From: Longimicrobiales bacterium
GTDB lineage: Bacteria; Gemmatimonadota; Gemmatimonadetes; Longimicrobiales; Gaopeijiaceae
Reading direction: 5' to 3'
Length of the DNA stretch: 64,000 nt
Assembly: GCA_028284495.1 (NCBI GenBank)
Contig: JANQRP010000007.1
Span: forward strand, 124,001-188,000
The notes beneath the pieces were generated by a model. That model was not told the DNA's origin and did not search any database. It saw only the letters and a list, made by a program, of their open reading frames with translations. This document shows positions 25,773-34,817 of this stretch, in pieces (positions within the stretch are counted from its first letter, which is position 1; each line of letters opens with the position of its first letter). Made by a program: the position numbers and the translations under genes.

Positions 25773-27086
25773 ATGCCTCGACAATCCCGCCGCTTCGCCG
25801 CGGCTGCCCTGCTGTTCCTCCCCCTGCTCCACGCCTGCGGTCCCGACTCCGGGGCGGAAGCCGGCACGGGCGAAGCGGTGGCTGCGGTGGAGGGCGTTCC
25901 CGCGCCGCCGACGGTTCGCTCGGGCGCCCGGGTGCTCCTCGACGACTCGGCGTCCCTCGTCCGCGGGCGGAGGGTGGGCCTGATCACCAATCACACCGGG
26001 CTCGTCGAGTCGCCGGACGGCACCGCGCGTGCCACGGCGGACGTCCTGGCGGAGATGCCCGACGCGGACCTGGTCGCCCTGTTCGGGCCCGAGCACGGAA
26101 TCCGCGGCGACGCCGAGGCCGGCGTGTCCGTCGACGACGCGGTGGATGCCGCCACCGGCGTGCCGGTCTACTCGCTGTACGGCGGGACACGCGAGCCCTC
26201 CGCCGACGTGCTCGCCGAGCTCGACGTGCTGCTGTTCGACATCCAGGACATCGGCACGCGCTACTACACGTACGTCTGGACGATGTCACTCGCGATGGAG
26301 GCCGCCGGAGCGGCCGGCGTGCCGTTCGTCGTGCTGGATCGCCCGAACCCCATCGGGGGGACCATCCAGGGCAACGTCCTCGATCCCGAGTACTCGACGT
26401 TCGTGGGGCGCTTCGCGGTTCCGATGCGGCACGGACTCACGCCCGGCGAGCTCGCTCGACTCCTGGTGGGCGCGTTCGGGGTGGAGGTGGACCTCACCGT
26501 GGTGCCGGTCGACGGGTGGACCCGCGAACAGCCGTTCGGCGAGACCGGCCTCCCATGGGTGCCGCCCTCCCCCAACATGCCCGACGTGACCAGCGCCCTC
26601 CACTATCCGGGCACGTGCCTCTTCGAGGGGACGCCGTTGAGCGTGGCCCGGGGCACGCCGATCGCCTTCCAGCAGGTCGGAGCCCCGTGGCTCGATGCCG
26701 AGGCGCTCGCGAGCGCCCTCGCCGCGCACGCCCTCCCCGACACCGAGTTCGAGGCCGTCACGTTCGTGCCCGAGAACCCCGGAGACGGGAAGTTCGGCGG
26801 CGAGGAGGTGCACGGCGTGCGGTTCGTGGCGGCCGGTCCGGACTACGACCCGACGCGTGCCGCCGTCGCCGTGCTCATCGAGACACGAAGGCAGGCGCCC
26901 GACCGGTGGGACTGGCGGGTCGCGCACTTCGACCGGCTCGCCGGCACCGATGCGCTGCGTCTGGGCATCGAGGAGGGCCTCGGGCTGGATGAGCTGACGG
27001 CCGACTGGCCGGAGCAGCTCGCGACCTTCGACGGGCTTCGGACGCCTTACCTCCTCTATCCACCGACTCCGCCGGAGGCCCCCTGA
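25773..27086 (+). CDS. namZ: DUF1343 exo-beta-N-acetylmuramidase lipoprotein, NamZ-like
   Basis: The 437-aa protein starts MPRQSRRFAAAALLFLPLLH and ends its signal at a lipobox Cys (LLHAC, residue 22). The DUF1343/NamZ (GH171) landmarks follow: GLITNHTG, LFGPEHGIRGDAEAG, FDIQDIGTRYYTYVWTM, VLDRPNPIGG and PSPNMP. The founding member, B. subtilis YbbC, removes non-reducing-end MurNAc from peptidoglycan chains. The gene diverges from nagZ with a 151-nt shared spacer and overlaps the next gene by 1 nt (TGATG). Family membership is clear; the activity is taken from the family. Confidence 0.9.
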   Translation: MPRQSRRFAAAALLFLPLLHACGPDSGAEAGTGEAVAAVEGVPAPPTVRSGARVLLDDSASLVRGRRVGLITNHTGLVESPDGTARATADVLAEMPDADLVALFGPEHGIRGDAEAGVSVDDAVDAATGVPVYSLYGGTREPSADVLAELDVLLFDIQDIGTRYYTYVWTMSLAMEAAGAAGVPFVVLDRPNPIGGTIQGNVLDPEYSTFVGRFAVPMRHGLTPGELARLLVGAFGVEVDLTVVPVDGWTREQPFGETGLPWVPPSPNMPDVTSALHYPGTCLFEGTPLSVARGTPIAFQQVGAPWLDAEALASALAAHALPDTEFEAVTFVPENPGDGKFGGEEVHGVRFVAAGPDYDPTRAAVAVLIETRRQAPDRWDWRVAHFDRLAGTDALRLGIEEGLGLDELTADWPEQLATFDGLRTPYLLYPPTPPEAP

Positions 27087-28609
27087 TGCCAGTCCCAGAC
27101 CGTCGAACCCCGCTGAGTACGCCCGGCCTGGCGCGGCTCGCTCTCGGTCTCACCGTGCTGGCACCGGCACCGGGTGCCGCACAGGCGGTCACGCCCACGC
27201 CCCGGGAGGCGATGGCCGCCATCGAGGCGCCGCAGCCGGGCGCGGCGGAGGGGACATGGGCCGCGCTCACCATCCCCGAGCTTCTCGACTCCCTGAACGT
27301 CCCGGGCCTGAGCATCGCCGTCATCCACGACTTCGACATCCACTGGGCGAAGGCGTACGGCGTCCGCGACGTCGCGACGGGTGCGCCGGTCGACACCGAG
27401 ACGATCTTCCAGGCGGCCTCCATCTCGAAGCCCGTCGCCGCGATGGGCTCGCTCAAGGCGGTGCAGGACGGTCTGTTCGGACTCGACCAGGACATCAATA
27501 CGATCCTCGCCTCGTGGCAGCTCGACGGCGAGGGATTCACGGACCGGCTCGCGGTGACACCGCGCATGCTCATGAGCCACACGTCGGGGTTGGGAGACGC
27601 CTTCGGCTATCCCGGCTACGACCCGGCGGGCCCGGTCCCGACGGCGGTGCAGACGCTCGACGGGCACCCTCTCTCGAACACCCGCCCGCTCTTCATGGAG
27701 CGGGAGCCGATGACGGCGTACGAGTACTCGGGCGGTGGCGTCACCCTTCAGCAGGTGGCGCTCGCGGACGCGCGCGGCCGGCCGTTCGCCGAAGTGATGT
27801 GGGCCGACGTGCTCGCCCCGATCGGCATGATTCGCAGTTCCTATGCGCAGCCGATGCCGGTGCCCCGTGAGGACAATGCCGCCGCGGCGCACGACGGTGC
27901 GGGCGAGCGGCGCGGCGACGCCCGCTGGCATGTCTACCCCGAGCAGGCGGCGGCCGGGCTGTGGACCACGCCCAGCGACCTGGCGCGCTTCCTCATCGAG
28001 GTCCAGCTCTCGGTGCGCGGCGAGTCGAACCGGGTTCTCGATCGGAGCCACGCCCGAGAGATGATCACGCCCGTCGGCGTCGGGAACTTCGCGGTGGGCT
28101 TCGGGCTGCAGCGGAACGGCGCCGGGTGGTACTTCGGACACGGCGGCTCCAACTGGGGCTTCCGCGGAGACGTGGTCGCACACGTTTCGAACGGGTACGG
28201 GCTCACGCAGATGACCAACGGCGACCGCGGCGGACAGCTCATGCAGGAGATCCGGTCGAGGGTCGAGCGGGTGTACGGGTGGGACACGAACGCCGAGCCG
28301 GTTCCGCGGGGCTACCGGGCGTTCGCCGACCTGCCGACGGTCGAACTCGACGCGGCCCAGCTTCGGAGATTCGTGGGTGACTACGAGCGCACGGGCGACC
28401 TCCCGATCGCGGTCGACCTGGAGGACGACGTCCTGAGTTTCGCACCCGAGGGCGAAGGCCCCTTCCCGCTGCGGCCCGTGGGAGAGACGACCTTCCGTCT
28501 CGAGGGCGCGAACGGCGAGGTGGTGTTCGAGATCACGGCCGGTCGGGTGACCGGCTTCCTGCTCCGGAACGGCGGAACGCAGCGCGCCTGGGTGCGCGCC
28601 GGGCGCTGA
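27086..28609 (+). CDS. Secreted beta-lactamase-family serine hydrolase
   Basis: The 507-aa protein has a signal peptide (LALGLTVLAPAPGAAQ) and a PF00144 serine hydrolase domain: SISK (residues 112-115), YSG in YEYSGGGV and HGG in FGHGGSNWGF. The last 100 or so residues form a separate beta-rich domain of the kind often attached to such hydrolases. It differs in motif detail from the AmiE-like protein at 22434. It is cotranscribed with namZ (1-nt overlap), so action on cell-wall peptides or D-amino-acid peptides is plausible, but esterase activity cannot be excluded. Confidence 0.88.
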   Translation: MPVPDRRTPLSTPGLARLALGLTVLAPAPGAAQAVTPTPREAMAAIEAPQPGAAEGTWAALTIPELLDSLNVPGLSIAVIHDFDIHWAKAYGVRDVATGAPVDTETIFQAASISKPVAAMGSLKAVQDGLFGLDQDINTILASWQLDGEGFTDRLAVTPRMLMSHTSGLGDAFGYPGYDPAGPVPTAVQTLDGHPLSNTRPLFMEREPMTAYEYSGGGVTLQQVALADARGRPFAEVMWADVLAPIGMIRSSYAQPMPVPREDNAAAAHDGAGERRGDARWHVYPEQAAAGLWTTPSDLARFLIEVQLSVRGESNRVLDRSHAREMITPVGVGNFAVGFGLQRNGAGWYFGHGGSNWGFRGDVVAHVSNGYGLTQMTNGDRGGQLMQEIRSRVERVYGWDTNAEPVPRGYRAFADLPTVELDAAQLRRFVGDYERTGDLPIAVDLEDDVLSFAPEGEGPFPLRPVGETTFRLEGANGEVVFEITAGRVTGFLLRNGGTQRAWVRAGR

Positions 28610-28613
28610 CGCA

Positions 28614-29489
28614 TCAGTCCGCCGCGACGCCCGCGTCCGTCACGGCCGCCTCGATCCTGGCGCGGAACGCCTCCGCCAGGCGTCGCGTGACGGGGCCGAC
28701 CTCGCCCGACCCCAGGGGCTCGCCGTCGATGCGGGTCGTGGGCCGTACCTCGGTCGTCGTGCCCGTGAAGAAGGCTTCGGTCGCGTGCGCGAGCGACTCG
28801 ACCACGATCGCTCGTTCCTCCACCGGAATGCCCAGTTCACGAGCGATCTCGAGCACGTAGCCCCGCGTGATCCCGTGCAGGATCACGTTACTGGCGGGGT
28901 GGGTGACGAGCGTGTCGCCGAATACGGCGAAGAAGTTCTGATGCGCGCCCTCGACCGCCATCCCGTCGCGTACGAGCAGCGCGTCGTCCACGCCGGCGTC
29001 CACGGATGCCTGCTGCGCGAGCACGTTCGGAAGCAGTGAAACCGTCTTGATGTCTGCCCGCGCCCATCGCCGATCGGGCACGCTCACCGCCTCGAACCCG
29101 CGCTCCCATCGCTCGGGGGACGGCCGGCGCCACGCCTTCGCGAAGGCGTACACCGTGGGCGGGACCGGCTCCCGGGGAAAGGCGTGGGTCCGGGGCGCGG
29201 CACCGCGCGTGATCTGCAGATAGACCAGCGCGGTCTCCGCGTCCGTCAGATCGTTCTCGGTGAGGAGACGCCGATGAATCTCCTCGAGCCCCGCGACGTC
29301 CTGGTCGATGCGGAGCTCGCACAGCCCCTTCAGCAGCCGCTGGAGGTGCCGCTCCCAGCCGAAGAGCCGCCCGCGATAGGACGGCGTGACCTCGTAGATG
29401 CCGTCCGAGAAGAGGAACCCCCGGTCGTCGACGGAGATCTTCGCGTCGGCGACCGGGAGGTACTCCCCGTTCAGGTAGACGATGCCCAT
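28614..29489 (-). CDS. dat: Class IV aminotransferase, D-amino-acid type
   Basis: The 291-aa PLP enzyme is most like D-amino-acid aminotransferase, which supplies D-Glu or D-Ala. MGIVYLNGEYLPVADAKISV and GFLFSDGIYEVTPSYRGRLF are typical N-terminal segments. The PLP lysine is K148 in ARADIKTVSLLPNVLAQQ, and FFTGTTTEVRP forms the cofactor phosphate loop. It is convergent with the serine hydrolase (4-nt gap) and 9 nt downstream of pspA. Branched-chain aminotransferase or 4-amino-4-deoxychorismate lyase are alternatives within the fold, but the RADIKT sequence favours Dat. Confidence 0.85.
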   Translation of the reverse strand: MGIVYLNGEYLPVADAKISVDDRGFLFSDGIYEVTPSYRGRLFGWERHLQRLLKGLCELRIDQDVAGLEEIHRRLLTENDLTDAETALVYLQITRGAAPRTHAFPREPVPPTVYAFAKAWRRPSPERWERGFEAVSVPDRRWARADIKTVSLLPNVLAQQASVDAGVDDALLVRDGMAVEGAHQNFFAVFGDTLVTHPASNVILHGITRGYVLEIARELGIPVEERAIVVESLAHATEAFFTGTTTEVRPTTRIDGEPLGSGEVGPVTRRLAEAFRARIEAAVTDAGVAAD

Positions 29490-29498
29490 GCCGTGAGG

Positions 29499-30377
29499 TC
29501 AGGCCTCGGCGTTCTTCTCGAGGCTCTTGAAGTGTTCGAGCAGCTCGGCCTCGGAAATCCCGTCGTCGTCGCCCGCGTCGGTGGCCTCGACGGCCTCGAC
29601 CTCGGCGTCCACGACCCCGTCCGGCGCGTCGGCATCGTCGGCCTCGGCGCCGTCGCCCGCCTCGAGCTGCTTCATCTGCTCCTCCTCGGGAGCGGACAGC
29701 AGCCCCATCTGCCGCTTGAGCTCGAGCAGGCGTCCCTCGACCTGCCCGCTCGCGCCGCCCGACTCGAGCTGCTTGAACTGGTCCTCGAGGGAGTCGCCGG
29801 TGAGATCCTCGTTGATCGCGGCGGCAGCGAGGCTCTTCCGCTCGCTTTCCTCGATCTTGTCGGCCATCCGGTTGAACGCCTCGAAGGCCGAGGTGTCCGA
29901 AAGTCCGGACATCGTCTCGTGGATCTTCCGCTGCGCCTGCGCGCGCTTCTGCTTGGCGATCAGGAGATTCCGCTTCCGCTTCGCCTCCTCGATCTTCTCG
30001 TTCAGCTGCCGGAGCGAGCCGCGGAGCTTCTCGGTCTCGGCCGACTGGGCCCGCCAGGTCTCGTCGAGCGCCTTGGCGCGTTCCGCGTGCTCCTGGTGGC
30101 GCATGAGCGCCTGCTTGGCGAGGTCGTCACGGCCTTCCTTGACCGCGAGCATCGCCCGGTTCTCCCAGTCCTTGGCCTGCTTGAATTCGTCCTCGAGCTG
30201 CCCCCGGAGCTTGTGCTCGTCCGCGATGGCGGCCGCGACCTCGCGCTTCGCCTTCGCGAGCTGGTCGCGCATGTCGAGGATGATCTGATTCAGCATTTTC
30301 TCGGGATCTTCGGCCCGATTGATCAGATCGTTGATGTTCGACTTGATGAGCGTCGAAAGCTTGGAAAAGATGCCCAT
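29499..30377 (-). CDS. pspA: PspA/IM30 (Vipp1-like) membrane-stress protein
   Basis: The 292-aa protein begins with the membrane-binding amphipathic helix MGIFSKLSTLIKSNINDLIN and continues as a long coiled coil (about residues 25-230). It has the family core AEDPEKMLNQIILDMRDQLA. PspA/Vipp1 proteins form ESCRT-III-like assemblies that stabilise the inner membrane. After the usual domain come an acidic linker (about 239-273) and a final helix EAELLEHFKSLEKN (277-290), a Vipp1-like extension. The ATG at 30377 has a near-perfect GAGGAGG upstream. It lies 2 nt after a YbjN-like gene. Confidence 0.95.
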   Translation of the reverse strand: MGIFSKLSTLIKSNINDLINRAEDPEKMLNQIILDMRDQLAKAKREVAAAIADEHKLRGQLEDEFKQAKDWENRAMLAVKEGRDDLAKQALMRHQEHAERAKALDETWRAQSAETEKLRGSLRQLNEKIEEAKRKRNLLIAKQKRAQAQRKIHETMSGLSDTSAFEAFNRMADKIEESERKSLAAAAINEDLTGDSLEDQFKQLESGGASGQVEGRLLELKRQMGLLSAPEEEQMKQLEAGDGAEADDADAPDGVVDAEVEAVEATDAGDDDGISEAELLEHFKSLEKNAEA

Positions 30378-30379
30378 GT

Positions 30380-30775
30380 TCAGTCCTCCTCGACGCCCGC
30401 CATGGACCGGATGCGGTCCATGTGGCCCGAGGCCGCGAGCTGGATGCTCTCCACCGAAGCCTGAAGCTCCTGGAAGTCCAGCGTCTCGAGTTCGAGCGTG
30501 TCGCTCAGAATCAGTTCGTTGTCCTCGAGGCCGTACGCGCCGTGCACCACGTCGGTCACGTTGAGCTCGAGCAGAGTGCGGTAGAGGTCGAGGTTGCCCT
30601 CGCCCTCGGGCAGGTCCATGACCTTCATGCGGAGCAGGACGAGCGGGTCGGAGTGGTGCACCACGATCGGGTAGCCCCCGTTCCCGGTGCGTACCAGCCA
30701 CATTCCCGTGTCCAGCTCCTCGTAGTCCGCATCCATGCGGATCAGGAAACTCTCGAGATCTTCCCGAGTCTTCAT
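30380..30775 (-). CDS. YbjN / type III chaperone-like small protein
   Basis: The 131-aa acidic protein resembles the YbjN and CesT-like chaperone fold. It has an N-terminal helix (TREDLESFLIRMDADYEELD), strands around GMWLVRTGNGGYPIVVHHSD, and a C-terminal helix pair. It has no signal peptide or membrane segment. The ATG at 30775 follows GAGAGG. The 2-nt gap to pspA implies cotranscription and perhaps a regulatory or chaperone partnership with PspA, which is inference from context. Confidence 0.75.
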   Translation of the reverse strand: MKTREDLESFLIRMDADYEELDTGMWLVRTGNGGYPIVVHHSDPLVLLRMKVMDLPEGEGNLDLYRTLLELNVTDVVHGAYGLEDNELILSDTLELETLDFQELQASVESIQLAASGHMDRIRSMAGVEED

Positions 30776-30933
30776 CTGCCTCTCACGTTCTGGGGAGACG
30801 CCGTCGCCCCTCTGGACGCGGGCGGCCTCCGTGTTCCCGGATTCGGCCCTACGGAGCGGGCCGGAGCGGGGTTTCCCTCCTGTCGGCCAACGTAACGGGT
30901 ACGCTGACGGGCCGCGATGCCTTCACGCCCCCG

Positions 30934-33816
30934 TTACCCCGCCGTCGCCGCGGACCGGGCCAGCAGCGGCGCGAGGTACTCGCCGGTGAAGGATTCGGGA
31001 TGGTCGGCGACCTGCTCGGGCGTCCCCTCGGCCACGATGAATCCGCCTCCCGATCCGCCCTCGGGGCCGAGATCGACGAGCCAGTCCGCGGTCTTCACGA
31101 CCTCGAGGTTGTGCTCGATCACGATCACCGTGTTTCCGAGGTCGACCAGACGGTGCAGTACGTCCAGCAGCACGCGGACGTCCTCGAAGTGGAGCCCGGT
31201 GGTGGGCTCGTCGAGGATGTAGAGCGTGCTGCCGGTCTGCCGCTTGGCGAGCTCGGTCGCGAGCTTCACGCGCTGCGCCTCGCCACCCGACAGCGTCGTC
31301 GACGACTGGCCGAGGTGGATGTAGCCGAGACCGACGTCCGCGAGTGCCTGCAGCTTCTCGCGGATCTTCGGCACCGGATCGAAGAACTCGAGCGCCTCGT
31401 CCACGGTCATGTCGAGCACGTCGGCGATGTTCTTTCCCTTGTACCGCACGTCGAGCGTCTCGCGATTGTAGCGCTTCCCCTTGCAGACGTCGCACGGCAC
31501 GTACACGTCGGGCAGGAAGTGCATCTCGATCTTCACCAGCCCGTCGCCGGTGCACGATTCGCAACGCCCACCCTTCACGTTGAAGGAGAAACGGCCGGGC
31601 TGATATCCGCGCATCTGCGACTCGGGAAGACTCGAGAAGAGGTCGCGGATGGGGGTGAAGACACCGGTGTACGTGGCCGGGTTCGAGCGCGGGGTACGGC
31701 CGATGGGCGACTGGTCGACGTCGATGACCTTGTCGATCAGGTCGAGGCCCTCGATCGCGGCGTGGGGCTGCGGGGCGGCGTTGGCCCGATAGAAGTGGCG
31801 AGCGAGCGCGGGGTAGAGCGTCTCGTTCACGAGCGTCGACTTCCCCGACCCGGAGACCCCGGTGACGCAGGTGAAGACGCCCAGCGGGAAGCTCACGTCG
31901 AGCGAGCGGAGGTTGTTACCGCGGGCTCCCCGCACCCGGAGCAGCTTCTCGGGATCGGGAGCTCGGCGCTCGGCGGGAATCTCGATCTCCCGGTCGCCCC
32001 GGAGGTAGGCCCCCGTCAGTGACGACGGCGTGGCGAGGATCGCGTCGATCTCGCCCTCCGCGACGACGTCGCCCCCGTGCCGTCCAGCGCCCGGTCCCAG
32101 ATCCACGATCCAGTCCGCCGCCCGGATCGTGTCCTCGTCGTGCTCCACCACCAGGACGGTGTTGCCGAGGTCCCGCAGGGATCGGAGCGTCCCCAGCAGG
32201 CGGTCGTTGTCCCGCTGGTGGAGGCCGATCGAGGGCTCGTCGAGGATGTAGAGCACGCCCACGAGGCGGCTCCCGATCTGCGTCGCGAGCCGGATCCGCT
32301 GGGCCTCGCCCCCCGAGAGCGTGCCGGCGGAGCGTCCCAGCGTGAGGTAGCCCAGGCCCACGTCCGTCAGGAAGCGCAGGCGCTCCCGCACCTCCTTCAG
32401 GATCGGACCGGCGATCTCCTCGGGGAGGTCCGGCGCGCCCGGCTCCAGCTCACCGAAGAACGCGCGGGCCTCGGAGATCGGGAGGTCCACGGCGTCGCCG
32501 AGGTTCCGCCCGCCGACCGTCACACCGAGCGCCACCGGACGCAGCCGCGAGCCGCCGCACTCGTGACACGGAAGCGTCGACATGTAGTCCTCGAGCTGTT
32601 TCCGCACGTTGTCCGACGAGGTCTCCTCGTACCGACGCTCGACCGACGCCACCACGCCCTCCCAGTGGTCCTCGTAGTAGCCGCCCGCCTTCTTGCCACC
32701 GGACTTGGCCCCGGACTTGTAGGGAAAGCGGATCTTCATCTGACCGGACCCACCGAGGATCGCGTCGCGCGTCACGTCGTCGAGGTCGGCCCACGGGGTG
32801 TCCGGGTCGAACTCGTAGGCCTCGGCGAGCCCCGGAATGACCGAACGCGCCAGATGCCCGCCCGGCGCGCCCCACGGGAGGATCACGCCCTCCATGATCG
32901 TCAGTGATCCGTCACCGAGCAGAAGCTGCGGATTGACCTCCTTCCGCGTGCCGAGTCCGTCGCACACGGGGCAGGCGCCGTAGGGTGAGTTGAAGGAGAA
33001 TTGCCGTGGCTCGAGCTCGGTCATCGAGGTGCCGCAGTTCGCGCACGCGTACTGCTCGCTGAAGAGGTGCGACGTCGGCTCGGCGTCCCGGTCCTTCCCG
33101 TAGCGCAGGATCTCGAGGGTCCCCTGCCCCGTACGGAGCGCGGTCTCGACGGAGTCCGCGAGTCGCTGCCGATCGTCGGGGGCGACCTTGAGGCGGTCCA
33201 CGACCACCGCCACATCGTGATTCTCGTAGCGGTTGAGCGTGGGCGGATCGGTCAGGTCGTAGGTCTCGCCGTTCACGCGGACACGGACGAAGCCGTCCTT
33301 CCGGGCGCGCTCGAAGACCTCGCGGAACTCCCCCTTCCGCCCGCGCACCATCGGCGCGAGGACCTGCAGTCGCGTGCCCTCGTCCCACGCGAGGATCCGG
33401 TCGACGATCTGGGACGCCGTCTGCCGGAGCACGGGGTCGCCGCACTCGGGACAGTGCGGGATCCCCACCCGTGCCCAGAGCAGCCGCAGGTAGTCGTACA
33501 CCTCCGTGACGGTGCCCACCGTCGACCGCGGGTTCTTCGAGACGGTCTTCTGCTCGATCGAGATCGCGGGCGACAGACCCTCGATCGCGTCCACGTCCGG
33601 CTTCTCCATCAGCCCGAGGAACTGCCGGGCGTAGGCCGACAGCGACTCGACGTAACGACGCTGGCCCTCGGCGTAGATCGTGTCGAACGCCAGCGAACTC
33701 TTCCCCGACCCGGAGAGACCAGTCACCACGGTGAGACGACCCCGTGGGATGCGGACGTCCACGTCCCGGAGATTGTGCTCCCGGGCGCCGCGCACGACGA
33801 GGTGCTCGGCCTTCAT
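30934..33816 (-). CDS. uvrA: Excinuclease ABC subunit A
   Basis: UvrA recognises DNA damage in nucleotide excision repair. The 960-aa protein has two ABC ATPase modules: Walker [10 protein letters not shown] near residue 32 and [17 protein letters not shown] in the second half, each with a LSGGEAQR signature. Cys-x2-Cys zinc modules are seen at [24 protein letters not shown] and [36 protein letters not shown] is diagnostic. The open frame extends 52 codons further upstream without homology; the ATG at 33816 with GGGAG is chosen. Confidence 0.98.
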   Translation of the reverse strand: MKAEHLVVRGAREHNLRDVDVRIPRGRLTVVTGLSGSGKSSLAFDTIYAEGQRRYVESLSAYARQFLGLMEKPDVDAIEGLSPAISIEQKTVSKNPRSTVGTVTEVYDYLRLLWARVGIPHCPECGDPVLRQTASQIVDRILAWDEGTRLQVLAPMVRGRKGEFREVFERARKDGFVRVRVNGETYDLTDPPTLNRYENHDVAVVVDRLKVAPDDRQRLADSVETALRTGQGTLEILRYGKDRDAEPTSHLFSEQYACANCGTSMTELEPRQFSFNSPYGACPVCDGLGTRKEVNPQLLLGDGSLTIMEGVILPWGAPGGHLARSVIPGLAEAYEFDPDTPWADLDDVTRDAILGGSGQMKIRFPYKSGAKSGGKKAGGYYEDHWEGVVASVERRYEETSSDNVRKQLEDYMSTLPCHECGGSRLRPVALGVTVGGRNLGDAVDLPISEARAFFGELEPGAPDLPEEIAGPILKEVRERLRFLTDVGLGYLTLGRSAGTLSGGEAQRIRLATQIGSRLVGVLYILDEPSIGLHQRDNDRLLGTLRSLRDLGNTVLVVEHDEDTIRAADWIVDLGPGAGRHGGDVVAEGEIDAILATPSSLTGAYLRGDREIEIPAERRAPDPEKLLRVRGARGNNLRSLDVSFPLGVFTCVTGVSGSGKSTLVNETLYPALARHFYRANAAPQPHAAIEGLDLIDKVIDVDQSPIGRTPRSNPATYTGVFTPIRDLFSSLPESQMRGYQPGRFSFNVKGGRCESCTGDGLVKIEMHFLPDVYVPCDVCKGKRYNRETLDVRYKGKNIADVLDMTVDEALEFFDPVPKIREKLQALADVGLGYIHLGQSSTTLSGGEAQRVKLATELAKRQTGSTLYILDEPTTGLHFEDVRVLLDVLHRLVDLGNTVIVIEHNLEVVKTADWLVDLGPEGGSGGGFIVAEGTPEQVADHPESFTGEYLAPLLARSAATAG

Positions 33817-33862
33817 GCCGACGCTCCCGGCGCTGCGGAACGGAGGTGCTGTCGGGGATGCG

Positions 33863-34693
33863 TCACCGCGCGAGAAGTCGCTCGATCCGCTCGTCCATCG
33901 GCGGGTGCGTCGAGAAGAGCTTCGAAACGCCGCCGCGGCCGCTGAAGGGATTGGCGATCGCCAGATGCGCACCCGCCGGATTGACCTCCATGGGGATCTG
34001 CTTCGCGGTCGAGTCGAGTCGCCGGAGCGCGCTGGCGAGACCCTGCGGCGAGCCGACGATCTCCGCGGCCGTCCGGTCGGCCTGGAACTCGTTCTGGCGC
34101 GAGATGGCCATCTGGACGAGCACGGCGGCGAGCGGCGCGACGATGCTCATGGCGAGGATCGCGATCGGGTTGCGGTCGCCGTCGCGGCCACCCGCGAAAA
34201 TCGCACCCCAGCGGGCCACCGTCGCGAGCATGGTGATGGCGCCCGCCATCGTCGCCGCGACCGTCCCGACCAGCATGTGGCGATGCTTGATGTGCGCGAG
34301 CTCGTGCGCCGTGACGCCCTCGAGTTCGTCGCGGTCGAGCGACTGGAGAATGCCCTGCGTGAAGCAGACCACGCCGTGCTCCGGATTGCGGCCGGTGGCG
34401 AAGGCGTTGGGCTGCTGCTTGGGCGCGATCGCGACCGTCGGCATCGGGAGCTGGGCGCGACGCGCGAGGCGCTCGACCATCTCGTAGAGCTCGGGCGCAT
34501 CGGACCGCTCGATGACCCGGGCGCCGTACATCTTCAGCACGACGCGGTCGCTGAACCAGTAGGAGCCCACGTTCATGACGAGGGCGATCCCGAAGAAGAT
34601 CATCGCGCCGGTGGACCCGCCGAAGTAGCCGCCGGCCGCCACCAGGAGCACGGTGAGCCCCGTCATCAGGGCGAAGACCTTGAACATCTGCAT
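33863..34693 (-). CDS. htpX: Zn-dependent membrane protease HtpX
   Basis: HtpX degrades damaged inner-membrane proteins with the active site facing the cytoplasm. The 276-aa protein has two N-terminal helices ([18 protein letters not shown] and [19 protein letters not shown]), [20 protein letters not shown], the HELAH zinc motif and the downstream Glu in [13 protein letters not shown], plus [10 protein letters not shown] near the end. The start is the ATG at 34693 with AGGTG upstream; a second ATG lies two codons later. The frame upstream is Pro/Arg/Ser-rich noise. Confidence 0.96.
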   Translation of the reverse strand: MQMFKVFALMTGLTVLLVAAGGYFGGSTGAMIFFGIALVMNVGSYWFSDRVVLKMYGARVIERSDAPELYEMVERLARRAQLPMPTVAIAPKQQPNAFATGRNPEHGVVCFTQGILQSLDRDELEGVTAHELAHIKHRHMLVGTVAATMAGAITMLATVARWGAIFAGGRDGDRNPIAILAMSIVAPLAAVLVQMAISRQNEFQADRTAAEIVGSPQGLASALRRLDSTAKQIPMEVNPAGAHLAIANPFSGRGGVSKLFSTHPPMDERIERLLAR

Positions 34694-34817
34694 ATCGACA
34701 CCTGCGCACGTGCGCCGGGGAGGGGTCATGAGGGCGACCGACGACGAAGCGTCCGCCCTCGGGCATACGCGTGTCGGTCGGGACCCTTCTACACGCGGCG
34801 ACCCGGGTGGATCCGGC

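Noticed and set aside
23516..26992. A 1158-codon plus frame across nagZ and namZ
   Set aside because: It runs through two well-supported genes in other frames and has arginine-rich noise composition.
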